A stretch of DNA of 6,059 nt from Saprospiraceae bacterium (lineage in GTDB: Bacteria; Bacteroidota; Bacteroidia; Chitinophagales; Saprospiraceae), in the NCBI GenBank assembly GCA_020628755.1, contig JAHDEQ010000236.1, forward strand, positions 1 through 6,059, written 5' to 3'. The notes under the pieces were generated by a model. It ran no database searches, was not told where the DNA came from, and was given only the letters and a program-made list of their open reading frames with translations. Shown here piece by piece: positions 1-6,004 of this stretch; within the stretch, counting starts at the first letter, position 1, and the number at the start of each line of letters is the position of its first letter. Made by a program: the position numbers and the translations under genes.

Positions 1-2193
1 GATTTGAACTTACTTCCCATGCTCCCCGAAAAATTTGACATCAAACTTATCTCCAACAAAGGAGTAAAAAAGCAATTTGGTGTCATCAAAAAACTCCTTA
101 AAAAAACCAAACTCGTTATTAATTGTGGCGATGCAGGACAAGAAGGAGAACTCATTCAGCGATGGGTTTTGCAAGAAGCTAAATACAAAGGGCAAGTTCA
201 ACGCCTTTGGATTTCTTCGCTTACCTCCGAAGCCATCCGCAATGGTTTTCGGAATTTGCAAGCTGGGGCTAAGTTCAATAACCTCTATTATGCAGGAATG
301 TCTCGAGCCATTGGTGATTGGTTGTTGGGCATGAATGCAACGCGTTTATACACGCTCAAATATGGAGGCTACAAACAAGTGCTTTCTATTGGGCGGGTAC
401 AAACCCCAACTTTGGCAATGGTTGTGGCAAGACACAAAGAGATTATCAATTTTAAACCCGAACCGTATTGGGAACTACACACTATATATAGAGATGTAGA
501 TTTTCACTACGAGAAGGGGAAATTTGATAAAAAAGAAGACGGTCAAAAACTATTGGATTTGGTCAAGGGCAAGCCTTTTACTATTGTTTCTTACGAGAAA
601 AAAAATGGAAAAGAGTTGCCTCCGAGTTTGTTTGATTTGACAAGTTTGCAAGTGCATTGCAACAAGCGATTTTCGCTTTCAGCAGACCAAACGCTCAAGA
701 TAGTTCAAAAACTTTATGAGAAAAAAATAGTCACTTATCCAAGGGTTGATACTACTTATTTGCCGAATGATATGTATCCCAAAATTGGTGGCATCTTAAA
801 AAAGATGACACAATATCAGCAATTTACGCAGCCACTCTTGGGCAAAACTATTCGCAAATCGGCCAAAGTTTTTAATGATAAAAAAGTAACCGACCATCAT
901 GCGATTATTCCAACAGGTTTTGAAAAAAATCTAACAGGTAGCGAGGCAAGAGTTTACGATGCGATTGCTCGGCGATTTGTAGCGGCTTTTTATCCCGATT
1001 GCAAAGTAGCAAGAGTTACGGTTATAGGAGAAGTCGAAAAAATCCGTTTTAAAGCCACAGGAAAAGAAATTTTAGAACCTGGCTGGCGTGTGCTTTTTCC
1101 CAAACCACCCAAGAAAAGTCTAGCTCTTAAAAAGGATAATAAAAAAGACGAAGAAAAAATCTTACCGACCTTTAAAAAAGGAGAGTCAGGGCCACACGAA
1201 CCTTCTTTATTGGAAAAAATGACCCAGCCACCCAAATATTATACCGAAGCAACCTTGCTTCGAGCTATGGAAACGGCGGGCAAACAAGTAGATGATGATG
1301 AACTGCGCCAACTTATGAAAGCCAATGGTATTGGACGACCTTCGACCCGTGCAGCAATTATCGAAACACTTTTTAAACGCAAGTATATTTTTAGAAAAAA
1401 GAAATCTATTATTCCCAGCGATATGGGAGTCCAATTGATTGATACCATCGAAAACAAACTCCTCAAATCGCCCGAACTCACAGGCGCATGGGAAAAACAA
1501 TTACGAGAAATAGAAGCTGGTAATTACAAGGCCAATGTCTTTGTACATGAAATGAAAAAAATGGTAGAAGAACTCGTTTTGGAGGTTCGCCAAGCTCCCT
1601 CCAAAGCTCGAATTGTGGCCACAAAAAGAGTAGCTTCTCCTAAAAAAACTAATGCATTATCCAAACAAAGCAAAAAATCTACTTCAAAAAATCCAACTGC
1701 TGTAGCTGGCCAAACGTGTCCCAAATGCCGAAAAGGCCAACTCCTCAAAGGCAAAACCGCTTATGGTTGTAGTGCTTATAAAACAGGTTGTTCATTCCGA
1801 TTGCCTTTTGAATTTTTAGGTAAGCAATTGCCCGAAAAGCAATTGCTGCGCTTGCTTGGAAAAGGCGCAAGCATCAATCTTAAAGGCTTTCAAAATAAAA
1901 GTCAAAAAGTAGAAGGAAAACTCATTTTTAATCGACAATTTGATTTAGAGTTTATACCTAAAAACCCTTCTGTTAGAAAAACGAAATCCTCACCAAAGAA
2001 AAAATCCAAAAACGATTTAGTTTGCCCCAAATGCGGCATGGGCAAAATCCTCAAAGGCAAAGGTGCTTATGGTTGCAGTCATTGGCAAACAGGTTGTACC
2101 TTCCGAATGTCATTTGACGACATTCGGAAAAAGGCAGATGGTCGAGCTTTGACCAAAGAGTTTGTGGCTAGAATATTGAAAGGAGATGTCTAA
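1..2193 (+). CDS. topB: DNA topoisomerase III (type IA), 5'-truncated by window edge
   Basis: Type IA topoisomerases cut one DNA strand through a 5'-phosphotyrosine, pass another strand and reseal; topoisomerase III mainly decatenates DNA and resolves recombination intermediates in the cytoplasm. Residues are numbered from the codon at 4. The end of the TOPRIM domain is visible as CGDAGQEGEL (41-50), with D43 and E47. It is followed by SRAIGDWLLGMNATRLYTLK (100-119), SIGRVQTPTLAMV (128-140) and TYPRVDTTYLP (244-254), where Y245 is the expected catalytic tyrosine. TDHHAIIPT (296-304) and GIGRPSTRAAIIETL (442-456) complete the core. A lysine-rich linker (about 530-568) leads to two C4 zinc ribbons at C572/C575/C589/C596 and C674/C677/C691/C698. 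The reading frame is open to base 1 and the TOPRIM glutamate segment (AEKP in relatives) is absent, so the TTG at 4 is not the start; about 60-65 residues lie upstream. The gene ends at TAA 2191-2193. Family assignment is very secure. Confidence 0.96.
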   Translation, partial: DLNLLPMLPEKFDIKLISNKGVKKQFGVIKKLLKKTKLVINCGDAGQEGELIQRWVLQEAKYKGQVQRLWISSLTSEAIRNGFRNLQAGAKFNNLYYAGMSRAIGDWLLGMNATRLYTLKYGGYKQVLSIGRVQTPTLAMVVARHKEIINFKPEPYWELHTIYRDVDFHYEKGKFDKKEDGQKLLDLVKGKPFTIVSYEKKNGKELPPSLFDLTSLQVHCNKRFSLSADQTLKIVQKLYEKKIVTYPRVDTTYLPNDMYPKIGGILKKMTQYQQFTQPLLGKTIRKSAKVFNDKKVTDHHAIIPTGFEKNLTGSEARVYDAIARRFVAAFYPDCKVARVTVIGEVEKIRFKATGKEILEPGWRVLFPKPPKKSLALKKDNKKDEEKILPTFKKGESGPHEPSLLEKMTQPPKYYTEATLLRAMETAGKQVDDDELRQLMKANGIGRPSTRAAIIETLFKRKYIFRKKKSIIPSDMGVQLIDTIENKLLKSPELTGAWEKQLREIEAGNYKANVFVHEMKKMVEELVLEVRQAPSKARIVATKRVASPKKTNALSKQSKKSTSKNPTAVAGQTCPKCRKGQLLKGKTAYGCSAYKTGCSFRLPFEFLGKQLPEKQLLRLLGKGASINLKGFQNKSQKVEGKLIFNRQFDLEFIPKNPSVRKTKSSPKKKSKNDLVCPKCGMGKILKGKGAYGCSHWQTGCTFRMSFDDIRKKADGRALTKEFVARILKGDV
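1717..2106 (+). repeat. Duplicated zinc-ribbon module within topB
   Basis: Two copies of a CPKC-x13-C-x6-C module, residues 572-599 (bases 1717-1800) and 674-701 (bases 2023-2106), lie 102 residues apart. They share CPKC, G-x-LLKGK or ILKGK, AYGCS and TGC(S/T)FR. The DNA is also visibly similar, for example CCTCAAAGGCAAA and GCTTATGGTTG in both. The first copy is followed by a beta-strand segment (about 615-650) and a basic spacer. The second is followed by only about 28 residues before the stop, so the tandem unit is incomplete at its end. C-terminal zinc ribbons in type IA topoisomerases bind single-stranded DNA and partner proteins; that role here is inferred from the family. Confidence 0.85.
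1823..1847. repeat. Paired GCAATTGC palindromes in topB
   Basis: The 8-bp palindrome GCAATTGC occurs at 1824-1831 and again at 1839-1846, 15 bp apart. Because each copy is self-complementary, they can also pair with each other: AGCAATTGC (1823-1831) with GCAATTGCT (1839-1847), a 9-bp stem with a 7-nt loop. The segment encodes KQLPEKQLL, so the repeated Lys-Gln-Leu explains part of it. No function is claimed. Confidence 0.4.
2101..2129. repeat. 11-bp perfect inverted repeat in the topB 3' end
   Basis: TTCCGAATGTC (2101-2111) and GACATTCGGAA (2119-2129) are exact reverse complements separated by the 7-nt loop ATTTGAC. The repeat lies inside the topB coding sequence, just after the last zinc-ribbon cysteine, and its right arm ends 64 nt before the last base of the stop codon. 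In the mRNA it would form a stable hairpin. It is followed by A-rich sequence and not a U-tract, so it does not look like an intrinsic terminator. It could protect the 3' end of the message or be incidental. Confidence 0.6.
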
Positions 2194-2194
2194 A

Positions 2195-2212
2195 TTTCGT
2201 TGCTAGACGAAA
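2195..2212 (+). terminator. Weak hairpin after topB, possible terminator
   Basis: TTTCGT (2195-2200) and ACGAAA (2207-2212) form a perfect 6-bp stem with a 6-nt loop directly after the topB stop codon. A run of six T follows only at 2222-2227, about 10 nt later, so this is a poor match to a classical intrinsic terminator. Its position between topB and a candidate promoter fits a transcription boundary. Confidence 0.3.
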
Positions 2213-2224
2213 AAGTAGGAATTT

Positions 2225-2258
2225 TTTGCTAATGGTATGTCACAAATTATTATATTAG
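2225..2258 (+). promoter_or_regulatory. Candidate Bacteroidota promoter for the DUF1800-DUF1501 operon
   Basis: TTTG at 2225-2228 matches the Bacteroidota -33 element. TATATTAG at 2251-2258 matches TAnnTTTG at five of the six fixed positions. The spacing between them is 22 nt, slightly longer than the usual value of about 19-21. Transcription would begin near 2264, leaving a leader of about 54 nt before the ATG at 2318. No better candidate is visible in this gap. The region is AT-rich, so a chance match is possible. Confidence 0.4.
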
Positions 2259-2262
2259 CATT

Positions 2263-2282
2263 GCTTTAATATGTACTAAAGC
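2263..2282. promoter_or_regulatory. Inverted repeat at the presumed transcript start of the DUF1800 gene
   Basis: GCTTTA (2263-2268) and TAAAGC (2277-2282) are perfect reverse complements around the 8-nt centre ATATGTAC. Two outer positions can extend the RNA stem by one U-G and one U-A pair. It starts about 5 bp downstream of the candidate -7 box, so it could be an operator or a 5' leader hairpin. Both readings are inference. Confidence 0.3.
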
Positions 2283-2317
2283 GACATATCCTCTTTCCTT
2301 ATCAAAACAATACGAAA

Positions 2318-4312
2318 ATGAATCGAAGAAACTTCCTCAGGAAATCAAGTGGTAAGAGTTCTCCTCAAAAAGTGGAAACTCCAGCGACCACTTTATCTTC
2401 CACCCTTGCCCCTTACACAGGATGGGGTTCAAATCCAAAAGATGCACAACACTTGCTCCGAAGAACCTTATTTGGTGCTCCCAAAGCAGCAGTTGATTAT
2501 TTTAAAACGATGACTTTAGATCAAGCTGTGGATCAATTATTGTCGTTTACCGCAGATTATCCGCCTACGCCACCTTCGGATTATTATACCGAAGCATTTC
2601 ATGATCAACTAGAAGCAGACTTGGCCAATGGCATTATTCCTACGTGGCTACAAGTGACTCCAGCTCCTCCTGTCAATGATTATGTCTCCAATCATGTCAA
2701 TGGTACATTGACTGATGATGCTTGTCCAAAGGGAATGCCTTGGGTAGCTTCATCTTCTCAAAAAGTGACTGACCTAAAATCAGATGGAACTTTAAACAAT
2801 TGGTCAAATGTTGCTTGTGGCTGGGTTAGGCGAGCATCTTTTATCGGATGGTGGTCAAGACTTATGGTAGAACAAAACAGTAATATCCGTGAAAAAATGA
2901 CCTTGTTTTGGCAAAACTTTTTTGCCATGCGTATCCTCAATGATGGGCAGCATTGGAAAAAAAGACTCCAATATCGAAATAATGCAAGATTACGTTATCA
3001 TGCGCTCGGTAATTATAAAGAGATGCTCAAAGACATTGCAAAAGACCCCATGATGCTCGAAATGCTGGATTTGAGAATCAATCGAGTAGATAATCTTAAC
3101 GAAAACTTTGCTCGTGAAGTCCAAGAGCTATTTTTATATGGTCTTGCCCCAACGTTGGTTGATGATGGTAGTTCTTATACGGATGATGGTGACCCGACAG
3201 ATGATGTACATGAACTTGCTCGACTTCTTACAGGCTGGAGCTATCGCAATAATTATTGCGATACTACCTCTTGCAATCATCTTTATTATTGTGAAACAGC
3301 TTATTCCGATTGGGGACATGATACAGGCAATAAGCAATTCTCTTCTTTTTATAATAATACTGTAATCAATGGAGTTGCTGGAGCTACAGGAGGAGAGGAC
3401 GAATTAGACCAGTTTTTGGATATGGCTTTTAATATTCATGGCTTGACTATAGGAAAACATCTTGCACGGCGTATCTATCGCTTTTTTATAAAACCATCAT
3501 TTAGCTATGATCCTCAAAGTACTGGAAATACGCCTACAGATACTCAAATAGAACAAGACATCATTGTTCCATTGGCTAATCTATTTGTATCAAGTGGTTT
3601 TGAAATACGACCGATGATGGAAACGCTCTTGAAAAGCGAACATTTCTTTGATGATTGCAACAGAGCAAGTATGGTCAAGTCTCCCATAGACTTTATCTAT
3701 GGCTGGGTAAGAGAGACAGGTTATGCAAATCATACGCTCTATGATAATAATTTTGTTCCTATCAATGACATCAATGCGGATAGAGGCTTTTTTGAGCAAA
3801 TTTTTACCGAGGCCTATGCTCTTGGTCAAGGATTTACTAATCCTGTTAATGTTTATGGATGGGATGCTTACTACAATGCTCCTTTTGACAATAATTGGGT
3901 CAATGGGGCTACCTATGCTCGTAGATTCTCTACGCTCTCTAGAATGATGACTTCGCATCCTGTTAATTTAAGGGCCAATCATTATATAGACTACTCGGTT
4001 AGTCCCGTAGCGGGTTGGTACAAGCATCATATGCCTTTTATGGATTTTATATCTACTCATGTTTCTAATCCATATGATGATGATGAATTGGTAGATGTAA
4101 TGACTGATATGTTTTTAGCAATTGAGATACACAGTACAGTAAAAGATGCACTGAAAAATGAATTGGTTTCTAATCTTCCGACGGGCTATACTTGGGCTTA
4201 CGCATGGTCGCTTTGGGAAAGCGACCCGACGACCAATGAAGGTACGATAACCAATGCTTTGCGTAATTTTTTCCAACAATTATTCAATTTGGAAGAATAC
4301 CACTTGATGTAA
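2318..4312 (+). CDS. DUF1800 domain-containing protein
   Basis: This 664-residue protein belongs to the DUF1800 family, whose biochemical function is unknown to me. Family-type blocks appear in order: HLLRRTLFGAPKAAVDYF (45-62), REKMTLFWQNFFA (191-203), ARLRYHALGNYKEMLKDIAK (223-242), NENFAREVQELFLYGLA (261-277), DDVHELARLLTGWS (295-308), GEDELDQFLDMAF (359-371), KHLARRIYRFF (380-390), SMVKSPIDFIYGWVRETG (451-468) and LGQGFTNPVNVYGWD (502-516). Where relatives usually have an NHF-type motif after FW, this copy has QNF. The N-terminus MNRRNFLRKSSG has a twin arginine, but what follows is polar with no hydrophobic core, so a standard Sec or Tat signal is not evident. A cysteine cluster (C314, C319, C325) follows an LTGW motif, and acidic residues crowd 282-296. 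There is no Shine-Dalgarno; the ATG follows an A-rich leader, as is normal in Bacteroidota. It is the first gene of an operon with the DUF1501 gene 49 bp downstream, the usual partner of this family. Confidence 0.93.
   Translation: MNRRNFLRKSSGKSSPQKVETPATTLSSTLAPYTGWGSNPKDAQHLLRRTLFGAPKAAVDYFKTMTLDQAVDQLLSFTADYPPTPPSDYYTEAFHDQLEADLANGIIPTWLQVTPAPPVNDYVSNHVNGTLTDDACPKGMPWVASSSQKVTDLKSDGTLNNWSNVACGWVRRASFIGWWSRLMVEQNSNIREKMTLFWQNFFAMRILNDGQHWKKRLQYRNNARLRYHALGNYKEMLKDIAKDPMMLEMLDLRINRVDNLNENFAREVQELFLYGLAPTLVDDGSSYTDDGDPTDDVHELARLLTGWSYRNNYCDTTSCNHLYYCETAYSDWGHDTGNKQFSSFYNNTVINGVAGATGGEDELDQFLDMAFNIHGLTIGKHLARRIYRFFIKPSFSYDPQSTGNTPTDTQIEQDIIVPLANLFVSSGFEIRPMMETLLKSEHFFDDCNRASMVKSPIDFIYGWVRETGYANHTLYDNNFVPINDINADRGFFEQIFTEAYALGQGFTNPVNVYGWDAYYNAPFDNNWVNGATYARRFSTLSRMMTSHPVNLRANHYIDYSVSPVAGWYKHHMPFMDFISTHVSNPYDDDELVDVMTDMFLAIEIHSTVKDALKNELVSNLPTGYTWAYAWSLWESDPTTNEGTITNALRNFFQQLFNLEEYHLM
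2909..2927. repeat. 8-bp inverted repeat in the DUF1800 gene
   Basis: TGGCAAAA (2909-2916) and TTTTGCCA (2920-2927) form a perfect stem with a 3-nt loop. The repeat lies in the conserved block encoding WQNFFA. A stem of this length is near what chance gives in 6 kb, so it is recorded only as part of the inverted-repeat inventory. Confidence 0.3.
3242..3263. repeat. Perfect 22-bp palindrome inside the DUF1800 gene
   Basis: The half-site TATCGCAATAA (3242-3252) is followed immediately by its exact reverse complement TTATTGCGATA (3253-3263), with no spacer. The flanking bases are C and C, so the symmetry stops there. In frame it encodes residues 309-315, YRNNYCD, directly after the conserved LTGWS block and including the first cysteine of the Cys cluster. 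Such a symmetrical site could bind a dimeric protein, extrude as a cruciform, or result from template-switch copying during replication. The symmetry is directly visible; no function is shown. Confidence 0.8.
4206..4226. repeat. 9-bp perfect hairpin near the 3' end of the DUF1800 gene
   Basis: GGTCGCTTT (4206-4214) and AAAGCGACC (4218-4226) pair perfectly around the triloop GGG. It encodes part of AWSLWESDPT, and its right arm ends 86 nt before the last base of the stop codon. No T-tract follows, so termination is unlikely. It could influence mRNA stability between the two operon genes, or be incidental. Confidence 0.5.
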
Positions 4313-4327
4313 TCCATTTTAAAAGTT

Positions 4328-4343
4328 AACTCATTTTTGAGTT
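4328..4343 (+). promoter_or_regulatory. Intercistronic hairpin between the DUF1800 and DUF1501 genes
   Basis: AACTCA (4328-4333) and TGAGTT (4338-4343) form a perfect 6-bp stem with a TTTT loop. Flanking TTTTAAAA runs at 4317-4324 and 4342-4349 allow a longer, bulged pairing. The hairpin lies inside the 49-bp gap, and no TAnnTTTG promoter element is seen here. Possible roles are partial termination, RNA processing or differential mRNA stability within the operon. The short U-run after the stem makes it a weak terminator at best. Confidence 0.4.
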
Positions 4344-4361
4344 TTAAAAATATATCAACCA

Positions 4362-5921
4362 ATGAAAAGACGTAATTTTATACAAACGACTTCAGCAGGA
4401 GTAATAGCTCCATCGCTCTTTGGCAAATTTGGAGTAGCCTTTCATAATTCTAATTTTTTTAATCCAGTTATCAATTCCGCAGGAGACAATGTTCTTGTTA
4501 TTATTCAACTCAATGGCGGAAATGACGGACTCAACACCCTTGTGCCTTATGATAAATGGAGCGACCTGATGAATGCTCGTCCCAATGTAATGCTCAATGA
4601 GTCAGACCTACTTGACTTGTATGGAACCGACACTTGGAAATTTCATCCTAGTATGACAGGAATGCGTGATATGTACAATGCAGGACAAATTTGTGCAATA
4701 CAGTCAGTCGGATATGACCAACACAGTGGTTCACATGCAACTGCAACCGATGCTTGGCTCAATGGCAAAGCATCGCAACCTGATTATTTTACAGGTTGGG
4801 CTGGGCGTTATTTAGAAACTATTTATTCTGGATTTCCTGATATGAGCAATCCGCCTTCAAGTTTGCCTGACCATCCTCCAGCTATCGAAATAGGAAGTAC
4901 TCAATCCCTTGCTTTTATGGGACAATACAATTCGATGGGCGTTTTGATTCCATCTATCAATAAACACTTTAGAGATTGGTGGTGGGATATGCAAAATGGA
5001 CAAGTTGATGGAAGCTATAGTTCTATCGCTGATCCTGATTTTATTCCATCAACCTTCAATCAACAATATTGTGGAGCAATAGACAAACTCGATTATCTGC
5101 GTACAACAAATAGTTTGGTGGAGAATTTTATTCCAAGTATTTACAATGCTTATAATAATGTTTTCCCAACGTCTCCAGATGAATGGGATAATTCGCTTAC
5201 CCAACAACTCAGTATTGTAGCTAAACTCATTGCAGGTGGTTTAAAAACGAAATTATATTTAGTTCGTCATGATGGATACGATACGCATGGTAATCAATTG
5301 GCTCTTCACTCAAACTTGCTGAGTACACTTTCGGGAGCAGTCAAATCTTTCCAAGACGAAATTAACTCTTATGGTATTGGCGACCGAGTGATGGGAATGA
5401 CCATTTCGGAGTTTGGACGAACCATTTCAGATCATGGTAGTGACGGAACGGATCACGGGACTTCTTCGAGTATGTTTTTATTTGGAAATGCAGTACGAGG
5501 AGGCGTACATGGAATCAGTCCTACGATTCCATCTACATTTGTAAGCAATGAAGATGACCAACTCACCAAGCAATTTGATGTACGAGATATTTATAATACA
5601 ATTTTGAAAAACTGGTTCTGTGTAGATCAGAGTACGATTAACGATGATGTATTATTGACGCAATATAATAACAATTCACCTTTTGGAGAGCCGAATGTCT
5701 TGCACAATTCAATGTGTAATGATTGTGAGCCCACTAAAACTATCAATGGAATTGTAGCGGATGGAACGTACCATGCAGGAAATGATGTCATTTCAGATGC
5801 GGCTGTTCCTGCTGGTGTAGTGGATTATAAAGCTGGGCAAGAAATCATGCTTCAGCCTGGCTTTTCGGTTGAGCAAGGAGCTTGCTTTTCTGCTGAAATA
5901 GAAATTTGTACGCCGCAGTAA
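4362..5921 (+). CDS. DUF1501 protein with Tat-like N-terminus and C-terminal extension
   Basis: This 519-residue protein belongs to the DUF1501 family, related to the alkaline phosphatase/sulfatase fold; substrate unknown. The N-terminus MKRRNFIQTTSAGVIAPSLF resembles a twin-arginine signal (R3-R4, F6) followed by a mildly hydrophobic stretch (about 9-21). Family blocks are LVIIQLNGGNDGLNTLVPY (45-63), FHPSMTGMRDMYNAGQ (94-109), SVGYDQHSGSHATATDAW (115-132), VRHDGYDTHGNQ (301-312), ISEFGRTISDHG (348-359) and GTDHGTSSSMFLFGNAVRGG (362-381), ending with KQFDVRDIYNTILKNWF (403-419). D307, H309, D364 and H365 are plausible metal ligands by analogy with the superfamily (inference). After about residue 455 comes an extra beta-rich domain that is absent from plain DUF1501 proteins. 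The ATG follows an A-rich leader without Shine-Dalgarno. It is the second gene of the operon and is closed by a strong terminator. Confidence 0.93.
   Translation: MKRRNFIQTTSAGVIAPSLFGKFGVAFHNSNFFNPVINSAGDNVLVIIQLNGGNDGLNTLVPYDKWSDLMNARPNVMLNESDLLDLYGTDTWKFHPSMTGMRDMYNAGQICAIQSVGYDQHSGSHATATDAWLNGKASQPDYFTGWAGRYLETIYSGFPDMSNPPSSLPDHPPAIEIGSTQSLAFMGQYNSMGVLIPSINKHFRDWWWDMQNGQVDGSYSSIADPDFIPSTFNQQYCGAIDKLDYLRTTNSLVENFIPSIYNAYNNVFPTSPDEWDNSLTQQLSIVAKLIAGGLKTKLYLVRHDGYDTHGNQLALHSNLLSTLSGAVKSFQDEINSYGIGDRVMGMTISEFGRTISDHGSDGTDHGTSSSMFLFGNAVRGGVHGISPTIPSTFVSNEDDQLTKQFDVRDIYNTILKNWFCVDQSTINDDVLLTQYNNNSPFGEPNVLHNSMCNDCEPTKTINGIVADGTYHAGNDVISDAAVPAGVVDYKAGQEIMLQPGFSVEQGACFSAEIEICTPQ
4748..4775. repeat. 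11-bp inverted repeat with one mismatch in the DUF1501 gene
   Basis: CGATGCTTGGC (4748-4758) and GCAAAGCATCG (4765-4775) pair at ten of eleven positions (G4756 faces A4767) around a 6-nt loop. It encodes the end of the conserved SHATATDAW block. It is not a known element and is recorded as part of the coding-region inverted-repeat set. Confidence 0.45.
5736..5918 (+). other. C-terminal beta-rich domain of the DUF1501 protein, likely surface/secretion related
   Basis: Residues 459-519 follow a Cys-containing linker (C452, C455) and read as short beta strands: GTYHAGNDVISDAAVP, then YKAGQEIMLQPGFSVEQGA, then FSAEIEIC close to the end. The pattern AG-x-E-I-x-LQPGF-x-V-x-x-GA-x-F-x-A-x-I-x-x-C matches, from memory, the C-terminal domain that occurs on many Bacteroidota exported proteins and is called '3-coathanger stack' or GCX_COOH. 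Those domains usually end very near the terminal cysteine; here three residues (TPQ) follow C516. C508 is a second cysteine. The resemblance is from recall, not a search. Confidence 0.6.
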
Positions 5922-5944
5922 ATATTTTGCAGGTCTAAAAATTC

Positions 5945-5984
5945 AAAGAGCTTGTTCTTTAAATAAGAACAAGCTCTTTCTTTT
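5945..5984 (+). terminator. Intrinsic terminator, probably bidirectional
   Basis: AAAGAGCTTGTTCTT (5945-5959) and AAGAACAAGCTCTTT (5965-5979) make a perfect 15-bp stem with the loop TAAAT, followed by CTTTT on the plus strand, 24 nt after the DUF1501 stop codon. Read on the minus strand, the same stem is followed within a few bases by five T (complement of 5937-5941). It can therefore stop both the DUF1501 operon and a gene converging from the right. Confidence 0.92.
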
Positions 5985-6004
5985 GAGAAGGATTTATATG
6001 GATA

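Noticed and set aside
4..6. TTG at position 4 as the topB start codon
   Set aside because: The frame is open to the first base of the window and the N-terminal TOPRIM segment is missing, so the true start is upstream.
10..261. Minus-strand open frame antisense to topB
   Set aside because: It lies wholly within the strongly conserved topoisomerase frame and has no recognisable protein features; a shadow frame.
1207..1500. Minus-strand open frames opposite topB (also 990-1235, 1239-1481 and 1524-1754)
   Set aside because: All overlap the conserved topoisomerase core or C-terminal region and show low-complexity or Phe/Ser-rich translations typical of antisense shadows.
1578..1605. TTTGGAGG/CCTCCAAA inverted repeat with a 12-nt loop in topB
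   Set aside because: One or more 8-bp stems with loops of this size are expected by chance in 6 kb.
2641..2710. Short direct repeats GTCAATG near 2672 and 2696
   Set aside because: Only two 7-bp copies, both explained by similar amino-acid content (VND, VNG); no array and no regular spacing, so not CRISPR.
3108..3365. Plus-strand alternative frame with an Ile-rich membrane-like segment
   Set aside because: It is a +1 shadow of the conserved DUF1800 frame; the hydrophobicity comes from AT-rich codons read out of frame.
3590..3958. 122-codon minus-strand open frame opposite the DUF1800 gene
   Set aside because: The sense frame is a clear family member across this region; the antisense product is rich in Ile, Ser and Arg with no motif, and no promoter is evident.
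5872..5889. AGCAAG/CTTGCT stem followed by TTTT inside the end of the DUF1501 gene, as a terminator
   Set aside because: A 6-bp stem with a 3-nt loop lies before the stop codon, and a far stronger terminator follows at 5945-5984; likely chance.
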